Positions 1 to 8,193 of a stretch of 24,013 nucleotides of DNA are shown one piece after another. The notes beneath the pieces were generated by a model. That model was not told where the DNA came from. It saw nothing but the letters and a program-made list of their open reading frames with translations, and ran no database searches. Each line of letters opens with the position of its first letter. Within the stretch, counting starts at the first letter, position 1. The position numbers and the translations under genes were made by a program. Origin of the DNA: Verrucomicrobiota bacterium (lineage in GTDB: Bacteria; Verrucomicrobiota; Verrucomicrobiia; Opitutales; UBA953); assembly GCA_009924965.1 (NCBI GenBank), contig RFQN01000002.1, forward strand, positions 1 through 24,013. Reading direction: 5' to 3'.

Positions 1-219
1 AAGTGCGACAAGAAGAGCCGCACCGAGATCCTCGAGGTCGCCGCCCTCTTCCGCGCCAAGGTCGTCGACGTCGCCCACGACTCCCTCGTCATCGAGTTCA
101 CCGGCAACGAGAACAAGATCGGCGCCTTCCTCGACCTCATCAGCCCGTACGGCATCCTCGAGACCGCCCGCACCGGCAACGTCGCCCTTTCCCGCGGCCT
201 CAAGAAGGCCGCCAAGTAA
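1..219 (+). CDS. ilvN: Acetolactate synthase small subunit, C-terminal part (partial)
   Basis: The window opens inside this gene; 72 codons and a TAA stop remain. Acetolactate (acetohydroxyacid) synthase makes the first common intermediates of valine, leucine and isoleucine, and the small subunit stimulates the catalytic subunit and confers feedback inhibition by valine. What is visible is the C-terminal regulatory domain, with the family pattern EILEVAALFRAKVVDV followed by an IEFTGN segment and a closing ETARTG/ALSRG stretch. The N-terminal ACT domain that binds valine lies outside the window. ilvC starts 21 bases downstream on the same strand with no terminator between them, as in classic ilvBNC operons, which supports the call. 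The gene is cut only by the window edge; nothing suggests damage. Confidence 0.88.
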   Translation, partial: KCDKKSRTEILEVAALFRAKVVDVAHDSLVIEFTGNENKIGAFLDLISPYGILETARTGNVALSRGLKKAAK

Positions 220-240
220 ACCCCTTTTCCACCAAACACC

Positions 241-1278
<1,038 letters not shown>

Positions 1279-1301
1279 GCGTCGGACACTCCGCCAAGCA
1301 A

Positions 1302-1325
1302 AAGGGCCAGCGCAAGCTGGCCCTT
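1302..1325. terminator. Bidirectional intrinsic terminator between ilvC and the convergent gene
   Basis: A perfect 10-bp stem (aagggccagc / gctggccctt) closes a GCAA tetraloop. On the plus strand it runs into a pyrimidine tract (cttcttcttt), and on the minus strand into ttttgctt. It therefore can terminate both ilvC and the gene arriving from the other side, whose stop codon is at 1348-1350. Confidence 0.9.
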
Positions 1326-1347
1326 CTTCTTTGGCGGGTAAACCGAC

Positions 1348-1914
1348 TTACATGATGATCACCGGCGCGGGCTGGGCGGCGGGAGCGCCAGCCTCGGCCG
1401 GAGCGGTCACCGGCGCAGCGGGCGCCGGATTGTTCAGCGCGGCCATCTCGGCGCGGAGCGCGTTCATCGCACGGTCGCGCAAGGCGATGGCCCTCTGGCC
1501 AAGGGCTTCGCGCTCGGCCGGCGTGGCGTTGCGCATGGCTTCGCCGAGCTCGCGGGCTTCGTTCATGATGGCCATGCCTTCGGGCTTCGACATGCCCGCG
1601 AACATCGCGCGCTGCAGCTTGGCTTGGTCACCGCCAGAAATCTCATCGACCATCCGCTTGGTTTCTTCACCGAAGGCCTTGGCGCGGGCCTTGAACTCTT
1701 CCTTGGCGAGGTCTTCGTCGGACTTCACGGCGCCGGCGGGCGCTTCGACGGCGCGCGGACCGCGAGCCTTGGCGACGGGGGCGACCTTTTCGGGAGCCGC
1801 GGGCTTGGGGGCTTCGACGACCACGGGCGCCGGGGCCGGGAACGCGTAACGGGCAATCAGGAAGCCACCCCCGAGGCCGAGGGCGAGGATGAGGACGAGC
1901 GTGGTTTTAGACAT
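1348..1914 (-). CDS. Ala/Pro-rich secreted or membrane-anchored protein of unknown function
   Basis: 188 residues from the ATG at 1914 (MSKTTLVLILALGLGGGFL), chosen because it begins directly with a hydrophobic signal/anchor segment (residues 5-21). The reading frame stays open upstream, but that extension has no hydrophobic start or family-like character. After the anchor comes a Pro/Ala/Val/Lys-rich linker (about 22-55), then a mostly helical charged region rich in Ala, Glu, Arg and Met (about 60-160), and an Ala/Pro-rich tail ending VIIM. No catalytic motif or named family is recognisable. The architecture suits an inner-membrane-tethered periplasmic helical protein, which is inference. 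It shares a 115-base divergent spacer with the DUF485/symporter operon. Confidence 0.65.
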   Translation of the reverse strand: MSKTTLVLILALGLGGGFLIARYAFPAPAPVVVEAPKPAAPEKVAPVAKARGPRAVEAPAGAVKSDEDLAKEEFKARAKAFGEETKRMVDEISGGDQAKLQRAMFAGMSKPEGMAIMNEARELGEAMRNATPAEREALGQRAIALRDRAMNALRAEMAALNNPAPAAPVTAPAEAGAPAAQPAPVIIM

Positions 1915-2029
1915 TGGAGTGTTGTTTTGAGTTAAAGAAGAAACCTGCTGCCCGAGGGATGTTAAGGCTAATCGGTGAAATCGCCTTACCGACCCCCGCT
2001 CAAACGATTGCATTCCCCCATTCATTGGC

Positions 2030-2359
2030 TTGGATGAGGCCACCCCCATGAAAGAGCCGAACTCTTCCCCCGACCCCATCCACTCGGATGCATTCTTGGC
2101 GCGCCTAATGCGCGGCCAGCTCAAGCTTTCCATCGCCTGCGCCCTCTGCTTCGTGGTCGCGCTCGTCGCCCTGCCGTTGCTGAACTACCTGCAGCCCGAG
2201 TTCATGGCGCAACGGGTGTTCGGCTTCACCCTGACGTGGTTGATCCTCGGGGTGCTCTTCTTCCCGTTCGTCTGGATCATCTCGTTCGTCTTCATCCAGC
2301 GCTCCATCGCCCTCGAGGACGCCGAAGCCAAAGCCGCCCAGGACGGCCTGACCAAGTAA
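2030..2359 (+). CDS. DUF485-type small membrane protein, partner of the downstream symporter
   Basis: 109 residues with two hydrophobic membrane segments (about residues 35-52 and 66-92) and a charged C-terminal tail. This is the layout of DUF485 (YjcH-type) proteins, which are habitually encoded just upstream of acetate/carboxylate sodium symporters. The symporter ATG lies one base after this stop (TAA c ATG), so translation is probably coupled. An alternative start at 2048 (MKEPNSSP) would remove six residues and is equally plausible, since neither has a Shine-Dalgarno sequence. Biochemical function is unknown for the family; an accessory or regulatory role in transport is assumed from genetic linkage. 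DUF4212 small subunits occupy the same place next to related symporters and are the main alternative. Confidence 0.75.
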   Translation: MDEATPMKEPNSSPDPIHSDAFLARLMRGQLKLSIACALCFVVALVALPLLNYLQPEFMAQRVFGFTLTWLILGVLFFPFVWIISFVFIQRSIALEDAEAKAAQDGLTK

Positions 2360-2360
2360 C

Positions 2361-4283
2361 ATGCACACCCTCCTCGCCTTCCTCGCCGCAGAGCCGGCCG
2401 CCCACGGCATCGACCCTTGGATCGTCTTCTTTTCGCTCTCGACCGTAGCCATCACCGTGGGCATGGGCTTCTGGTCAGCCGGCAAGTCTAAGAGCGCCGG
2501 CGACTTCTTCGTCGCAGGCCGCTCGGTCTCCGTGGGCTGGAACGCCTCCGCGATCTCGGGCGAATACCTCTCGGCGGCCTCCTTCATGGGCGTCGCCGGC
2601 ATGGTTATGGCGACAGGGTACGATGCGCTCTGGTATCCGGTGTGCTACGCCTGCGGCTACCTCTTCCTGCTGCTGTTCATCGCCGGGCCGCTCCGCCGCT
2701 TCGGCGCCTACACCATCCCGGACTTCGCCGAGGGCCGCTACGATTCGCCGCTCTTCCGCAAGATCGCCGTGTGCTTCGTGCTGTTCATCGGCTTCTTCTA
2801 CACGATGCCGCAGATGAAGGGCGCCGGCACGACGCTGGCCTACATCTTCCAAGGGGTCGACCTACGTGGCGGATGGCTCGAATTCCTCGCACCTTTCGCC
2901 AACGACAAGCCCCAGGTCGGCCTCAATTATGCGGTCGGCGTAGCCATCGTCGGGGCGGTCATCACCCTGAACGTCTCGCTCGGCGGCATGAAGGGCATCA
3001 CCCTCGTCCAAGCCTTCCAGTATTGGCTCAAGGTCTTCGCCATCACGGTGCCGATCTTCGTGCTGGCCTCGATCGTCGGCCATTACCAGCAGCACCTCGC
3101 GGCCAATAAGACCGCCCAGGAGACAGTCGCCACAGCCCCAGCCGGCATCGAACGGAAGGCCCTCCCGGCCAAGGCGCCCCAGGACGAACAGTGGATCGCC
3201 CCGTTCGGCAAACTTACCACCAAGGCCGTGGACGCCTCGGTCAAAGCCGCAAAGACCCAGGAGGAGAAGGCCGCCCTCGAGGCGAACAAGAAGCCCTATT
3301 CCCTGCTCTACACCTACTCGCTGATTATCGCGCTCGTCTGCGGCACCGCCGGCCTCCCGCACATCCTCGTCCGCTTCTACACGAACCCGGACGGCGTGGC
3401 CGCGAAGCGCACCACGATGTGGGTCATGATCCTGATCGGCGTGTTCTACGTCTTCCCGCCCGTCTACGGCGTCATCGGCCGCTCGCTCACGCCGGAGCTC
3501 TATGAAGCGGTGGGCTCGAAGGGCACCGATAAGGTCGTGCTCGAATTGCCGACGTTGCTCGCCGGCCGCGACCACCCGCTCCTCGGCTCCATCCTTTCCG
3601 GCATCACCTGCGCCGGCGCCTTCGCCGCGTTCATGTCGACCTTCTCCGGCCTGCTCGTCTCGATGTCCAGCGCCTTGGCGCATGACATCTACGGCCGCAT
3701 CCTCAAGCCATCCTCTTCGCCGGAACAACGCCTCAAGGCCTTCAAGTGGTCGGCTCTCATCGTCGGACTAACCGCCATCGGCTTAGGCACCATGGTCGAA
3801 TCGCTAGAGATCAACTTCATGGTCGGCCAGGCCTTCGCCATCGCGGCGGCCAGCTACTTCCCCTTGCTCTTCATGAGCGTCTGGTGGCGCGGCATGACCA
3901 TGCGCGGCGCGGCGACCGGCATGCTCGTCGGCGGACTCAGCGCCCTCACCGCGATCTCCCTTACCTCTGTTTCAGACGTTGCAGCTGCCAACGCCAAGAA
4001 ACTGACCGAGGCCGCCAAACTTGCAGAATTCTGGTCCGAACACCCGATAGCGAAATGGCTAGGGGATGCTTGGGTCGCCCACCCGCTCCTCCGCATCCTC
4101 TGCGAACAGCCCGCCATCTGGGCCGTGCCGCTGTCGATCACCTTGATGATCGTCGTCTCCAAGATGACGGCAGCGACCATCCCGGCAGATGTGCGCATGA
4201 AGATGCTCGTCCTGCACGCCCCGGAAGCCCTCGGCCTAAAGCAGGAGTACATCAAGGAGCACGAAGGCCTTGGCGGCCACTGA
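2361..4283 (+). CDS. ActP-like sodium:solute symporter (SSS family)
   Basis: 640 residues with at least a dozen hydrophobic segments. The N-terminal third carries hallmarks of the acetate-permease branch of the sodium:solute symporters: FFVAGRSVS, then ISGEYLSAASFMG (about residues 65-77) and the GYDALWYP and RFGAYTIPDF stretches. A later GTAGLPHILVRFYT motif is also typical. The predicted role is Na+-coupled uptake of a small carboxylate such as acetate or pyruvate, but the substrate cannot be read from sequence. It is clearly longer than ActP (about 550 residues), mainly because of a hydrophilic Ala/Lys/Glu-rich stretch between membrane segments near residues 245-312. A second linker (about 535-570) separates the last helices. 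It forms a two-gene unit with the DUF485 protein and ends at a strong terminator. Confidence 0.88.
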   Translation: MHTLLAFLAAEPAAHGIDPWIVFFSLSTVAITVGMGFWSAGKSKSAGDFFVAGRSVSVGWNASAISGEYLSAASFMGVAGMVMATGYDALWYPVCYACGYLFLLLFIAGPLRRFGAYTIPDFAEGRYDSPLFRKIAVCFVLFIGFFYTMPQMKGAGTTLAYIFQGVDLRGGWLEFLAPFANDKPQVGLNYAVGVAIVGAVITLNVSLGGMKGITLVQAFQYWLKVFAITVPIFVLASIVGHYQQHLAANKTAQETVATAPAGIERKALPAKAPQDEQWIAPFGKLTTKAVDASVKAAKTQEEKAALEANKKPYSLLYTYSLIIALVCGTAGLPHILVRFYTNPDGVAAKRTTMWVMILIGVFYVFPPVYGVIGRSLTPELYEAVGSKGTDKVVLELPTLLAGRDHPLLGSILSGITCAGAFAAFMSTFSGLLVSMSSALAHDIYGRILKPSSSPEQRLKAFKWSALIVGLTAIGLGTMVESLEINFMVGQAFAIAAASYFPLLFMSVWWRGMTMRGAATGMLVGGLSALTAISLTSVSDVAAANAKKLTEAAKLAEFWSEHPIAKWLGDAWVAHPLLRILCEQPAIWAVPLSITLMIVVSKMTAATIPADVRMKMLVLHAPEALGLKQEYIKEHEGLGGH

Positions 4284-4305
4284 GCCCAACCGAGATGCCC
4301 CTAGC

Positions 4306-4330
4306 GAAGCCGAGGCTATGCCTCGGCTTC
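4306..4330 (+). terminator. Intrinsic terminator of the symporter operon
   Basis: A perfect 11-bp stem (gaagccgaggc / gcctcggcttc) with a three-base loop (tat) is followed by attgttta. It lies 22 bases after the symporter stop codon. Confidence 0.85.
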
Positions 4331-4377
4331 ATTGTTTATTGGTCTGAACAGGCACATCGGCCTACTTAACGATAGTT

Positions 4378-4398
4378 ATTTACTGTTTATCAGTAAAT
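4378..4398. promoter_or_regulatory. Perfect 8-bp inverted repeat, candidate operator
   Basis: ATTTACTG-N5-CAGTAAAT is a 21-bp dyad in an unusually AT-rich spacer of an otherwise GC-rich window, 46 bases before the DUF2975 start. A possible -35 (ttgatt, 4404-4409) follows directly, with a weak -10-like gatagg about 17 bases later (4427-4432). Its position suggests autoregulation by the Xre-type protein encoded at 5045, which is an inference. It is not terminator-like because no T-tract follows and the stem is AT-rich. Confidence 0.5.
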
Positions 4399-4443
4399 AG
4401 TAGTTGATTTAAGAGAATTAATCGCTGATAGGTATGAAATCCT

Positions 4444-5040
4444 ATGAGTAATCCCCCTAGCCCTGCCCCCTCCGACCTTGAGCGAAGCATCCGACGCACC
4501 GGCAAAGTCGGCCGCTTCCTCTGCACGACCCTCCTTGTCCTCGGGGTCCTCTTCAGCGGCTGGTTGCTGCTGACCGTCGCCACCAACCCCGCCGCGCTGG
4601 TGAAGATCAACCTCGACGAAAAGCGCACCGCGCAGATCGCCGAGTTCAAGCAAGCCCCGGCCAAGTTCATCGCCCTCTTCGAAACCAAACCGACCGAAGT
4701 CCTCGCCCTCGCCAACGCGCAAAAGGAAGCCAACCAATACCAGGACCTCGTCGACCATCCCGAGAAACGCGGCGGCACCGTGGCGGTGATCGCCCTGCTC
4801 GCCGTGCTCATCCTCGGGTTCATCTGGTTGGTGCGCCAGCTATTCGCGGCGTTCGCCGAGGGCCAGGTCATCACCGCCGACAACGCCCGCACGCTCAAGC
4901 GCGTCGGCCTCATCACCGTGGTCTGCGGCGTGCTCGGCCTCAACCTCGGCATCGTCATCGCCGGCCTGCTCAACCTCGTCCTCGGCTGGAGCCTGCAGCA
5001 GGCCCTGGCGCTGAAGGCCGAACAAGACCTCGTCATCTAA
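4444..5040 (+). CDS. DUF2975 family membrane protein
   Basis: 198 residues. There is one hydrophobic segment near the N terminus (about 26-47), a hydrophilic probably extracytoplasmic stretch (about 50-110), and two or three further membrane segments (about 112-135 and 155-188). The layout and the GQVITADNARTLKRVG stretch before the last hydrophobic pair match DUF2975 proteins, which are typically paired with a small Xre-type repressor (the yoaS/yozG arrangement of Bacillus). That partner follows four bases downstream. The molecular function of the family is not established. The promoter region upstream is AT-rich and holds a perfect dyad, unlike neighbouring genes. Confidence 0.8.
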   Translation: MSNPPSPAPSDLERSIRRTGKVGRFLCTTLLVLGVLFSGWLLLTVATNPAALVKINLDEKRTAQIAEFKQAPAKFIALFETKPTEVLALANAQKEANQYQDLVDHPEKRGGTVAVIALLAVLILGFIWLVRQLFAAFAEGQVITADNARTLKRVGLITVVCGVLGLNLGIVIAGLLNLVLGWSLQQALALKAEQDLVI

Positions 5041-5044
5041 GACC

Positions 5045-5284
5045 ATGGCCATCGTCATCCGCCTCGATGTCGCCCTCGCGCGACGCAAGATGTCCCTGAC
5101 CGAACTGTCGGAGACCGTCGGCATCACCCTCGCCAACCTTTCCGTCCTCAAGACCGGTAAAGCCAAGGCCATCCGCTTCTCGACGCTCGAGGCGATCTGC
5201 CGCGCGTTGGACTGCCAACCCGGCGAGCTCCTGGAGTTCGACGCCGCGACCCCGCCGCTCCCCGCTGATTCCACGGAGGCCTGA
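5045..5284 (+). CDS. Small Xre/YozG-type helix-turn-helix regulator
   Basis: 79 residues, nearly all one helix-turn-helix domain. MSLTELSETVGIT (about 16-28) forms the first helices, and ANLSVLKTGKAKAIRFSTLEAICRAL contains the recognition helix and the RFSTLEAIC stretch typical of YozG-like regulators. The CQPGELLEF ending is the usual closing motif. The gene begins four bases after the DUF2975 stop, so the two form a membrane-protein/repressor pair. It probably binds DNA as a dimer, and the perfect dyad at 4378-4398 is the obvious candidate site (inference). A short Pro/Ala tail is appended. No toxin-like partner is present, so I do not read this as a toxin-antitoxin pair. Confidence 0.87.
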   Translation: MAIVIRLDVALARRKMSLTELSETVGITLANLSVLKTGKAKAIRFSTLEAICRALDCQPGELLEFDAATPPLPADSTEA

Positions 5285-5289
5285 AGCCC

Positions 5290-6159
5290 ATGGCGACTTA
5301 CCTGTTCTCGGTGGCGTTCCTCGTGACGCTGTTCTGGATGGTGGAGCACCTTTTCGGCAACAAGCAGGAGCGCCCTTGGTGGCGTCCGCAGGTCTGGACC
5401 GACCTCTGCAGCGGCGTCGTCAACGCGTTGCTCTCGAACCCGCTGAACCTCGTCGTCATCAGCATCCTGGGCTTCCTGGTGCTCGTGCCGACCGGCGTGA
5501 TTCCGCTAGAGACGCTGAAAGCCGGCCAGTACCGCGGCTTCGGGCCGATCGGACACCTGCCCCGCTGGCCGCAATTCGCCTTGGCCTTCCTGCTCGGCGA
5601 TTTCCTGCTCTATTGGATCCACCGCTGGTTCCACGGCAAACGCCTCTGGCGCTTCCACGCCGTGCACCACAGTTCCGAGCAGCTCGACTGGCTGAGCGGC
5701 GTGCGCGCGCATCCCATCAATGACGTCGTCGCCAACGCGCTGCTGGTGTTCCCGTTCATCCTGCTCGGCTTCGACCCGGTCGCGGCCGCCTCGGCCGGCC
5801 CGGCGCTCGGGATCTTCGCCCTGCTCGGCCACGCCGACGTCGAGTGGGATTGGGGTCCCTTCCGCCACATCGTGACCTCGCCGGTCTACCACCGTTGGCA
5901 CCACTCGAAGGACCCGGCGGCCATCGACAAGAACTTCGCCAGTTTCCTGCCGCTCTGGGACATCCTCTTCGGCACGCACTACATGCCCACGGACCGTAAG
6001 CCGCAGGACTTCGGCATCCACGAGCCGGTCGAACACACGGTCCTCGGCTTGCTCAAGCACCCCTTCAAGCCCACTTCCGCAGGCTTCGGCCAAAACCTGT
6101 CGACACCACCGCCTTTGCCGGAGCCAGCGCCCGACAAATCCACCGCGCGGGAAACTTGA
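5290..6159 (+). CDS. Fatty acid hydroxylase / sterol desaturase superfamily protein
   Basis: 289 residues, integral membrane, with the eight-histidine di-iron pattern of this superfamily: H111-x3-H115 (HRWFH), H123-x2-HH127 (HAVHH), H181 and H201-x2-HH205 (HRWHH). These enzymes use O2 and a di-iron centre to hydroxylate or desaturate lipids or polyprenoids at the membrane; the actual substrate cannot be told here. The HRWHHSKD and LPLWDILFGTHY stretches are very typical. A Pro-rich hydrophilic tail follows residue 270. This is one of the few genes in the window with a passable Shine-Dalgarno sequence (ggagg, ten bases before ATG). It lies five bases after the Xre gene, possibly in the same transcript. 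Confidence 0.88.
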   Translation: MATYLFSVAFLVTLFWMVEHLFGNKQERPWWRPQVWTDLCSGVVNALLSNPLNLVVISILGFLVLVPTGVIPLETLKAGQYRGFGPIGHLPRWPQFALAFLLGDFLLYWIHRWFHGKRLWRFHAVHHSSEQLDWLSGVRAHPINDVVANALLVFPFILLGFDPVAAASAGPALGIFALLGHADVEWDWGPFRHIVTSPVYHRWHHSKDPAAIDKNFASFLPLWDILFGTHYMPTDRKPQDFGIHEPVEHTVLGLLKHPFKPTSAGFGQNLSTPPPLPEPAPDKSTARET

Positions 6160-6200
6160 AACTTGGAAGTCCCGCCGAGGGGGACTTGGATAAGGGCCTC

Positions 6201-6545
6201 ATGTCGTCCTCCCGGGAAGAAGAGATCGGCGGTTACCGCCTCGTCCAGATTCTGGCCGTGCTCATCGGCGCCGGCGCCTGCGCGGCGGCCGTCGTGATGA
6301 GCCGCAAAGGCGGGCTCGTCTACCTCGACTACGTCAAGGACCCCTTCGGCCGCGACGTCATGGTCGGCACCTGGATCGGCATCCCCACCGCCCTCGCCGG
6401 CGCCGTCTGCGCCTACATCGGCGGCCAGGACCGCGCGTGGGATTGGATCCGCATCGCCGCCACCCTCACGCTCACGGCCAACCTGCTCGTCCCCGCCGCT
6501 TGGCTCGTCATGGCGCTCATGAAGGCCGGCATCATCGGGTTCTGA
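6201..6545 (+). CDS. Small membrane protein of unknown function
   Basis: 114 residues from the ATG at 6201 (MSSSREEEIGGYRL). The frame is open back to a TTG at 6156 overlapping the previous stop, but the intervening residues look like linker and ATG is the simpler choice. Three hydrophobic segments are visible at about residues 16-33, 56-75 and 85-111, separated by short loops including a YLDYVKDPFGRDV stretch. No family or motif is recognised. The stop is two bases before hemC, so it may be co-transcribed with the tetrapyrrole genes; no functional link is evident from sequence. Confidence 0.65.
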   Translation: MSSSREEEIGGYRLVQILAVLIGAGACAAAVVMSRKGGLVYLDYVKDPFGRDVMVGTWIGIPTALAGAVCAYIGGQDRAWDWIRIAATLTLTANLLVPAAWLVMALMKAGIIGF

Positions 6546-6547
6546 CC

Positions 6548-7402
6548 ATGGCCGGCCCGATCATCATCGTCACCCGCGGCAGCCCGCTCGCCCTCCAGCA
6601 GACGCGCGACGCCGCGGCCCGCCTCGAAGCCGCCTTGGGCCGGACGACGGAAGTGCGCATCCTCACGACCACCGGCGACCGCCAAGCCGCTTGGTCCTTG
6701 GAGAAGCAAGGCGGCAAGGGTCTCTTCACCGCCGAGCTCGAGCAAGCGCTCCTGCGCGGCGAAGCCGACTTGGCCATCCACAGTTCCAAGGACCTCCCTA
6801 CCGAGATGCCCGCCGGCTTGGCCATCGCCGCCTGCTTGCCGCGGCAAGACGCGCGCGACGTGCTGGTCCGTCGGGCCGACGTCGCGACACCGAAGCTCAT
6901 CGCGACCGGCAGCCCGCGTCGCCGCGCCCAAGGCGCCCTCACCTTCCCGCAGGCGCAGTGGACCGAACTCCGCGGCAACGTCGACACGCGCCTGAAGAAA
7001 CTCGCCCAAGGCGACGCCGACGCGTCCTACCTGGCCGCCTCCGGCCTGAACCGCCTCGGTATCGCCAGCTGGCCGGGCCTCGTGCTGGAGCCGGTCTCGC
7101 TGGACCGCATGGTGCCGGCCGCGGGCCAAGGCGCCGTTGCCATCCAAAGCCGCAGCGCCGAGGTCGCGCTCTACGCCGCCGCCGGCTGTGCGCGCACGAC
7201 CTTCTCCGTCAGCGTCGAACGCCTCTTCCTCGCGAAGCTCGGCGAGGGGTGCCACACCGCCTTCGCCTGCCATCACGCCGATGGGCGCATCGCGCTCTTC
7301 CGCGCCGACTTCGGCCGCCGCGACTTCGACTTCCCGGTAACCGACCTGGCCGCCGCCTCGGCCCTCGCCGACTCCATCCTCGCCCAAATCTTGCCCCGCT
7401 GA
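6548..7402 (+). CDS. hemC: Hydroxymethylbilane synthase (porphobilinogen deaminase)
   Basis: Condenses four porphobilinogen units into linear hydroxymethylbilane in cytoplasmic tetrapyrrole synthesis. 284 residues, slightly shorter than the usual 300-315. Family signatures are the N-terminal TRGSPLAL, the HSSKDLPT motif with the catalytic Asp, ATGSPRRRAQ, and LRGNVDTRLKKL. The dipyrromethane-cofactor cysteine is C235 in LGEGCHTAFA, the equivalent of Cys242 in E. coli. The ATG at 6548 was chosen because it opens directly on the conserved first strand, and the longer open frame upstream is out-of-frame overlap with the preceding gene. hemD follows after two bases, giving the consecutive steps of the pathway. 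Confidence 0.95.
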   Translation: MAGPIIIVTRGSPLALQQTRDAAARLEAALGRTTEVRILTTTGDRQAAWSLEKQGGKGLFTAELEQALLRGEADLAIHSSKDLPTEMPAGLAIAACLPRQDARDVLVRRADVATPKLIATGSPRRRAQGALTFPQAQWTELRGNVDTRLKKLAQGDADASYLAASGLNRLGIASWPGLVLEPVSLDRMVPAAGQGAVAIQSRSAEVALYAAAGCARTTFSVSVERLFLAKLGEGCHTAFACHHADGRIALFRADFGRRDFDFPVTDLAAASALADSILAQILPR

Positions 7403-7404
7403 AC

Positions 7405-8193
7405 ATGTCCAAGCTGCCCTTACGCGACCGCCACGTCGTCCTCACCCGTCCGGAAGGCCGCGGGGCTGACTGGAAAGAGCATCTCTTGGAAGCCGGCGCC
7501 TCGGTGGCCGAACTGCCGCTCATCGAGATCTCCTTCGAGCCGGACGCGATTATCCTGACCGAAGTCCTCGACGGCATGGGCGAATACGACTGGCTCATCT
7601 TCACCAGCCCCAACGGCGTCCGCGGGTTCTTCGACCGTTTCTTTGAACGCTTCGCGGACATCCGTTCCGTCGGCGGCGTGAAGATCGCCTGCGTCGGCCC
7701 GGCCACCGAAAAGGCCGTCCGCTCCTTCCACTTGGAGCCCGACGTCACCGCGCCCCAAGCCGACGCCGTCTCGCTGGCCCGCAAGCTCATCGCCGACTTC
7801 AACGTCGAGAACCAGAAGATGCTCGTGGCCGCCGGCAACCTCAGCACCGCCGAGCTCCCGCGCCTGCTCATCGAGGAAGGCCTCGCCATCGTCGACGTGC
7901 TCAAGGTCTATTCGACTGAAGAGAAGCCGGTCACCGAATCCCCTGAGGCCGCCGAATTCCGCGCACGTGGCGCCGACGCCATCGTCTTCGCCAGCCCCTC
8001 CGCCGTCGAATCCTTCATGCACCAAGCGGCCTCGCTCCGTCCGGCCGCCGGTGCTCGCCAACCCAAGGCCATCGCCATCGGGGCGACGACCGCCGACGCC
8101 ATGAAGCGTTCGGGCATCCCGCTCGCCGCCGTCGCGGCTGCGCCGACCGCCAAGGCCGTGCGCGATGCGGTCATCACCGCGCTGTCCTCATGA
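7405..8193 (+). CDS. hemD: Uroporphyrinogen-III synthase
   Basis: Closes hydroxymethylbilane to uroporphyrinogen III with inversion of ring D, directly after HemC. 262 residues, the normal size, with the two-lobed HemD pattern: an N-terminal VVLTRPEGRG, a DWLIFTSPNGVRGFF motif (about 56-70), VGPATEKAV, a central VAAGNLSTAELPRLL, and a second-lobe DAIVFASPSAVESFM. HemD proteins diverge strongly, but these motifs and the position behind hemC make the call firm. The start ATG at 7405 is two bases after the hemC stop. The stop overlaps the trpF start (ATGA), so translation is probably coupled across a heme/tryptophan boundary. Confidence 0.93.
   Translation: MSKLPLRDRHVVLTRPEGRGADWKEHLLEAGASVAELPLIEISFEPDAIILTEVLDGMGEYDWLIFTSPNGVRGFFDRFFERFADIRSVGGVKIACVGPATEKAVRSFHLEPDVTAPQADAVSLARKLIADFNVENQKMLVAAGNLSTAELPRLLIEEGLAIVDVLKVYSTEEKPVTESPEAAEFRARGADAIVFASPSAVESFMHQAASLRPAAGARQPKAIAIGATTADAMKRSGIPLAAVAAAPTAKAVRDAVITALSS

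Noticed and set aside
1915..2029. TCGGT-N10-ACCGA dyad in the divergent spacer before the symporter operon
   Set aside because: Five-base arms with a ten-base loop are expected by chance; no supporting promoter elements of good quality.
2862..3728. Minus-strand open frame opposite the symporter
   Set aside because: Composition is Arg/Gly/Asp/Glu-rich without motifs, while the plus-strand symporter is unmistakable.
4444..5284. Reading the DUF2975/Xre pair as a toxin-antitoxin system
   Set aside because: The first gene is a multi-helix membrane protein of about 200 residues rather than a small toxin, and the pair matches the known DUF2975/YozG arrangement.
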